A stretch of DNA of 8,393 nt, taken from CAG-1031 sp964391735 (GTDB lineage: Bacteria > Bacteroidota > Bacteroidia > Bacteroidales > Muribaculaceae). The stretch lies in the NCBI GenBank assembly GCA_964391735.1, contig CAYMNF010000073.1:1-8393 (forward strand), in the 5' to 3' direction. This document shows, in pieces, positions 5,622-8,393 of this stretch. The notes under the pieces were generated by a model that saw only the letters and a list, made by a program, of their open reading frames with translations, was not told the origin of the DNA and did not search any database. A program made the position numbers and the translations under genes. Position 1 is the stretch's first letter, and every line of letters starts with the position of its first letter.

Positions 5622-7781
5622 TTAGCCCTTATATTCAGGGGGCGTAGATTTGGGCTTGTCGTTGGGGGTGGTTGCTTGGTCGTCAGCATCCTCGCCGGCA
5701 TCCTCACCCTCCTTCTTCGCGGGCTCGTCATCCTTGGGCGGCAGCGGCATAGAGGCGATCTCCTCAAACCGGGCATCCTGGGCTGCAGCGGCTTTCTCCT
5801 CCTCCTGTCGGGCTGCAAGGATCTCGTCGGTACGTGATGTCCATTGGCGCTCGCCAAAGATTTTAACGACATCCTCGGTGAAGATAACCTCTTTGGTTAT
5901 CAGCAGGTCGGCGAGCTGGCCATGGCCTTGGGCGTGTTGCCTCAGGATATCCTTGGCGCGCTCATACTGTGTGCGGATGATGTTTGAAACCTCCTCGTCA
6001 ATAAGCTTTGCGCGAGCATCGCTATACGGTTTTGAGAAGCCGTATTCCTGGCCCGTAGAGTCGTAGTAGCTGATGTTGGGCAGTTTGTCGCTCATGCCGT
6101 AATACACCACCATGGCGTATGCTTGCTTGGTGACGCGCTCAAGGTCATTGGCTGCGCCTGTTGATACGCGCCCCAGGAAAAGCTCCTCGGCGGCACGTCC
6201 TCCCAAGGTGGCGCATATCTCGTCAAGTAACGCCTGGGTGGGAGTAATCTGGCGCTCCTCAGGCAGGTACCATGCCGCACCAAGGGCTTTGCCGCGCGGC
6301 ACTATCGTTACCTTTACCAACGGGTTGGCATATTGCAGGTGCCATGACACGGTGGCATGGCCGGCCTCATGGATGGCTATGGATTTTTTCTCCTCGGCCG
6401 TGGTTATTTTGGTGCGCTTTTCAAGTCCGCCGATAATGCGGTCAACAGCAGCACTGAAGTCGGTCTTCTCGACAAACGGCTTGTTGTTTCGGGCGGCAAT
6501 CAGAGCGGCCTCGTTGCACACGTTGGCGATGTCGGCACCCGAGAATCCGGGGGTCTGCCGTGCCAACAGCTCAACGTCCAGGCCCGGGGCGGTCTTGATG
6601 TTGCGCAGGTGCACGTTGTAGATGGCCACACGGTCGTTGAGGTCGGGGAGCTCAACGTATATCTGGCGGTCAAAGCGGCCGGCGCGCATCAGGGCCTTGT
6701 CGAGGATGTCGGCACGGTTGGTGGCCGCAAGGACAATGACGCCTGAGTTCGAGCCGAAGCCATCCATCTCGGTGAGGAGCTGGTTCAGGGTATTCTCGCG
6801 CTCATCGTTGGCACCCATGTTGGGGTTTTTGCCACGGGCACGTCCCACGGCATCAATCTCGTCAATAAATACAATACAGGGGGCCTTCTCCTTGGCCTGG
6901 CGGAAGAGGTCGCGCACACGTGAGGCTCCCACGCCCACAAACATCTCAACGAAGTCTGAACCGGACATTGAGAAGAACGGTACGTTAGCCTCGCCGGCTA
7001 CCGCCTTGGCCAAGAGGGTCTTACCGGTTCCCGGAGGGCCTACCAACAGGGCGCCCTTGGGAATCTTGCCACCTAAATCGGTGTATCGTTTGGGGTTCTT
7101 CAGGAACTCCACAATCTCCTCAATCTCGGTTTTGGCCTCTGCCAGGCCTGCAACATCCTTGAAGGTTACCTTCACTGAGTTCTCCTTGTCAAAGAGCTTA
7201 GCCTTGGACTTCCCCACCGAGAAGACCCCGCCGCCACCGCCTGAGCCACCGCCACCGGCGGCACGGCGCATCATCCAGAACCACAGCAGCACCAACAGGA
7301 TTATGGGCCCGAAGGAGAAGAGCATCTGCATGTAGTCGCTTGACTTCTCATACGACACCTGGCCGGTGAACATCTTGGGGGAAGTGCCGGTGGTGTCTGT
7401 GGGGTTGATGGGGGTGCTCTGCCACTTCTCGATGTCGGTGGCAAGCTTGTCGGCCGACGGGATGTTGGTGATCACCTCGGCACGCTGCCCTTTCGACCCC
7501 TTATACCGGTCGCCAAACAGGGCGCGGGCTGTGGAGTCGTTGAGCAGGCCAACGGCCTCATGCTTGTCGGCATACACCTTGATGTCGGTAACGCCGCCTT
7601 TTTCAACGTATTTGCTGAAGTTGGTGTAGCTAACCTCGCTTGATACGGTATTCTGGTCAAGATACAACATGCCCAGCAGAAACACAATTACTATGGCATA
7701 GGCCCAGTACATGCTGAAGCCGAAGAACGGTTTCTTCTTGTTGTTCTTTGGATTGTTCGGTTTTTGGGGTAGGATTGGCAT
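5622..7781 (-). CDS. ftsH: ATP-dependent zinc metalloprotease FtsH
   Basis: This is the hexameric inner-membrane AAA+ protease that extracts and degrades misfolded membrane proteins and short-lived regulators. The 719 residues show TM1 (about 25-41), a periplasmic domain, TM2 (about 153-171) and a poly-Gly linker (176-185). The AAA+ module has Walker A GPPGTGKT (248-255), pore loop MFVG (280-283), Walker B IVFIDE (303-308), and second-region-of-homology arginines R366 and R369 in LMRAGRFDRQ. The M41 peptidase domain has the zinc site HEAGH (471-475) with D546 as likely third ligand. All key residues are intact, so the enzyme should be active. The C-terminal tail after about 660 is acidic and low in complexity, as is common and variable in the family. 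The gene lies 79 bp downstream of rsfS, without an evident promoter between them, so cotranscription is likely. No terminator is visible in the 10-bp gap to the convergent gene. Confidence 0.98.
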   Translation of the reverse strand: MPILPQKPNNPKNNKKKPFFGFSMYWAYAIVIVFLLGMLYLDQNTVSSEVSYTNFSKYVEKGGVTDIKVYADKHEAVGLLNDSTARALFGDRYKGSKGQRAEVITNIPSADKLATDIEKWQSTPINPTDTTGTSPKMFTGQVSYEKSSDYMQMLFSFGPIILLVLLWFWMMRRAAGGGGSGGGGGVFSVGKSKAKLFDKENSVKVTFKDVAGLAEAKTEIEEIVEFLKNPKRYTDLGGKIPKGALLVGPPGTGKTLLAKAVAGEANVPFFSMSGSDFVEMFVGVGASRVRDLFRQAKEKAPCIVFIDEIDAVGRARGKNPNMGANDERENTLNQLLTEMDGFGSNSGVIVLAATNRADILDKALMRAGRFDRQIYVELPDLNDRVAIYNVHLRNIKTAPGLDVELLARQTPGFSGADIANVCNEAALIAARNNKPFVEKTDFSAAVDRIIGGLEKRTKITTAEEKKSIAIHEAGHATVSWHLQYANPLVKVTIVPRGKALGAAWYLPEERQITPTQALLDEICATLGGRAAEELFLGRVSTGAANDLERVTKQAYAMVVYYGMSDKLPNISYYDSTGQEYGFSKPYSDARAKLIDEEVSNIIRTQYERAKDILRQHAQGHGQLADLLITKEVIFTEDVVKIFGERQWTSRTDEILAARQEEEKAAAAQDARFEEIASMPLPPKDDEPAKKEGEDAGEDADDQATTPNDKPKSTPPEYKG

Positions 7782-7860
7782 TTTGCTGAAATGATGCCCG
7801 GGCGGGCGTCGGGAAAACTGTTTTTTTTAGTGGGGGTGGGGGAGGACCCTGGTCGCTGCT
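7782..7860 (-). other. rsfS-ftsH spacer
   Basis: This 79-bp gap lies within the presumed operon. On the coding strand it is C-rich at both ends and has a run of eight A (7821-7828 on the plus strand as T) in the middle. I see no TAnnTTTG promoter and no convincing terminator hairpin, which supports read-through from rsfS into ftsH. Confidence 0.5.
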
Positions 7861-8259
7861 TTATGCCTCGGGGGCCGGCAACGGCAGTTCATCACCCAGC
7901 GGGCGTATGCGGGCATCGCTCCACAGCTCCTCAAGGTTGTAGCGGGTGCGGTACTCCGGCAGGAAGATGTGCACCAGGATGTCGCCATAGTCGATGACTA
8001 TCCACTGTGAGTTCTGGTAGCCGTCATAGTTATACGGCTTGATGCCGAGGTGCTTCTGCAGCCCCTCACGCACATTGTCGGCTATGGAATTTACCTGTGT
8101 GGTGGATGTGCCGTGGCAAATGATGAAGTTTGAGGCTGCCGAGGTGTCGATGTCACTGAGGTCAACCAGGGTGATGTCCCGGCCCTTGCGCTCGCGTATG
8201 CATTCGGCTATGCACTCTGTTATCTGCCCGGTGGTCGGGCGTTTATTCTCTGTCGTCAA
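7861..8259 (-). CDS. rsfS: Ribosomal silencing factor RsfS (YbeB/Iojap family)
   Basis: RsfS binds ribosomal protein uL14 on the large subunit and blocks subunit joining, which slows translation in stationary phase or starvation. The 132-residue product shows the family pattern: DITLVDLSDIDTSAASNFIICHGTS (28-52), a central helix with QVNSIADNVREGL, then the signature QWIVIDYGDILVHIF (85-99) and YNLEELWSDA (107-116). The length is normal for the family. The start is TTG: no ATG or GTG occurs in frame between the upstream stop codon (8293-8295) and the conserved core, and the protein has no internal methionine. The N-terminal length from TTG fits homologues. It is the first gene of a likely rsfS-ftsH operon, an arrangement common in Bacteroidetes. 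Confidence 0.95.
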   Translation of the reverse strand: MTTENKRPTTGQITECIAECIRERKGRDITLVDLSDIDTSAASNFIICHGTSTTQVNSIADNVREGLQKHLGIKPYNYDGYQNSQWIVIDYGDILVHIFLPEYRTRYNLEELWSDARIRPLGDELPLPAPEA

Positions 8260-8267
8260 TATATTGT

Positions 8268-8297
8268 TGTCTTTAAAAAATTTTCGGTGTCTTTAAA
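8268..8297 (-). repeat. Paired 10-bp direct repeats in the rsfS leader
   Basis: TTTAAAGACA (minus-strand reading) occurs exactly at 8268-8277 and 8288-8297, 20 bases apart, between the promoter and the TTG start of rsfS. The spacing is about two helical turns. It could be a regulator site, an RNA element near the ribosome-binding region, or chance in AT-rich DNA. Confidence 0.5.
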
Positions 8298-8303
8298 TTT
8301 TTG

Positions 8304-8335
8304 CAAAAATACAAAATTCCCATGAATGTGTGAAA
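8304..8335 (-). promoter_or_regulatory. Bacteroidetes-type promoter of rsfS-ftsH
   Basis: On the minus strand, TATTTTTG (8304-8311) matches TAnnTTTG. The near-consensus TTTC (8332-8335) lies exactly 20 bases upstream. Transcription would start near 8297, leaving a leader of about 38 bases before the TTG start. Confidence 0.65.
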
Positions 8336-8393
8336 TTCTGTTACACCCTCATGTGCCGCAGATGTATATTCGTGGCAAAAATTTGCTCATGGC
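8328..8393. other. Right-edge intergenic sequence with inverted repeats
   Basis: No gene can be identified here. An interrupted palindrome, GTGT (8328-8331) with ACAC (8343-8346), overlaps the rsfS -33 region. A 6-bp stem, TGCCGC (8354-8359) with GTGGCA (8372-8377, one G-U pair), encloses a 12-base loop. An ATG at 8389 could open a divergent gene beyond the edge, but the window ends two bases later. Confidence 0.35.

Noticed and set aside
6112..7335. Long plus-strand open frames (6112-6621 and 6622-7335) opposite ftsH
   Set aside because: They lie entirely antisense to the well-conserved ftsH coding region, have no recognisable domains and are explained by its codon bias.
7821..7828. Run of eight A on the coding strand as a possible slippage or frameshift site
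   Set aside because: It lies in the spacer between rsfS and ftsH, not in a coding frame, and both genes are complete without it.
8389..8393. Start of a divergent gene at the ATG near the right edge
   Set aside because: Only the ATG and two further bases are visible, with no well-placed promoter; nothing can be supported.

Overview
The window reads as chromosomal DNA of a member of the Bacteroidales, most likely a gut-type lineage such as Muribaculaceae. The family-level placement is inference. The pointers are a type IX secretion (T9SS) C-terminal sorting domain, promoters matching the Bacteroidetes pattern TTTG-N20-TAnnTTTG, few recognisable Shine-Dalgarno sites, and an FtsH with the poly-Gly linker and LMRAGRF motif typical of this phylum.

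Layout. Positions 1-26 are the 3' end of a tRNA, probably tRNA-Ser, cut by the window edge and followed by a rho-independent terminator. The tRNA 3' end and the terminator are repeated 92 bp downstream (93-159) without the rest of the tRNA. Positions 160-463 hold no gene. They contain a diverged array: two copies of a 78-bp tandem unit, then two copies of a second unit about 82 bp apart, with an inverted 11-mer linking the two kinds. A terminator at 460-504 closes the minus-strand gene 525-4295. This gene encodes a 1256-residue secreted protein that looks like a GH85 endo-beta-N-acetylglucosaminidase. It has several beta-rich accessory domains, a LamG-like domain and a T9SS sorting tail. A 119-bp divergent promoter region separates it from a plus-strand gene (4415-5611) for an exported coiled-coil protein of unknown function.

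That gene converges, with a 10-bp gap, on the housekeeping pair rsfS-ftsH on the minus strand. rsfS (7861-8259) encodes the ribosomal silencing factor and appears to start at TTG. ftsH (5622-7781) encodes the membrane AAA+ zinc protease. A clear promoter lies upstream of rsfS, and the rightmost 60 bp contain no identifiable gene.

How the genes work together. rsfS and ftsH are probably cotranscribed and serve ribosome dormancy and membrane protein quality control. The GH85-like enzyme would be exported through the Sec and T9SS systems and release N-glycans from glycoproteins, probably host-derived. No SusC/SusD genes or other glycosidases are visible, so it is not part of a polysaccharide utilisation locus inside this window. 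I found no complete undescribed system. The points most worth following are the GH85 active-site variation, the tRNA-end duplication with its neighbouring repeat array, the unknown exported protein, and the paired repeats in the rsfS leader.
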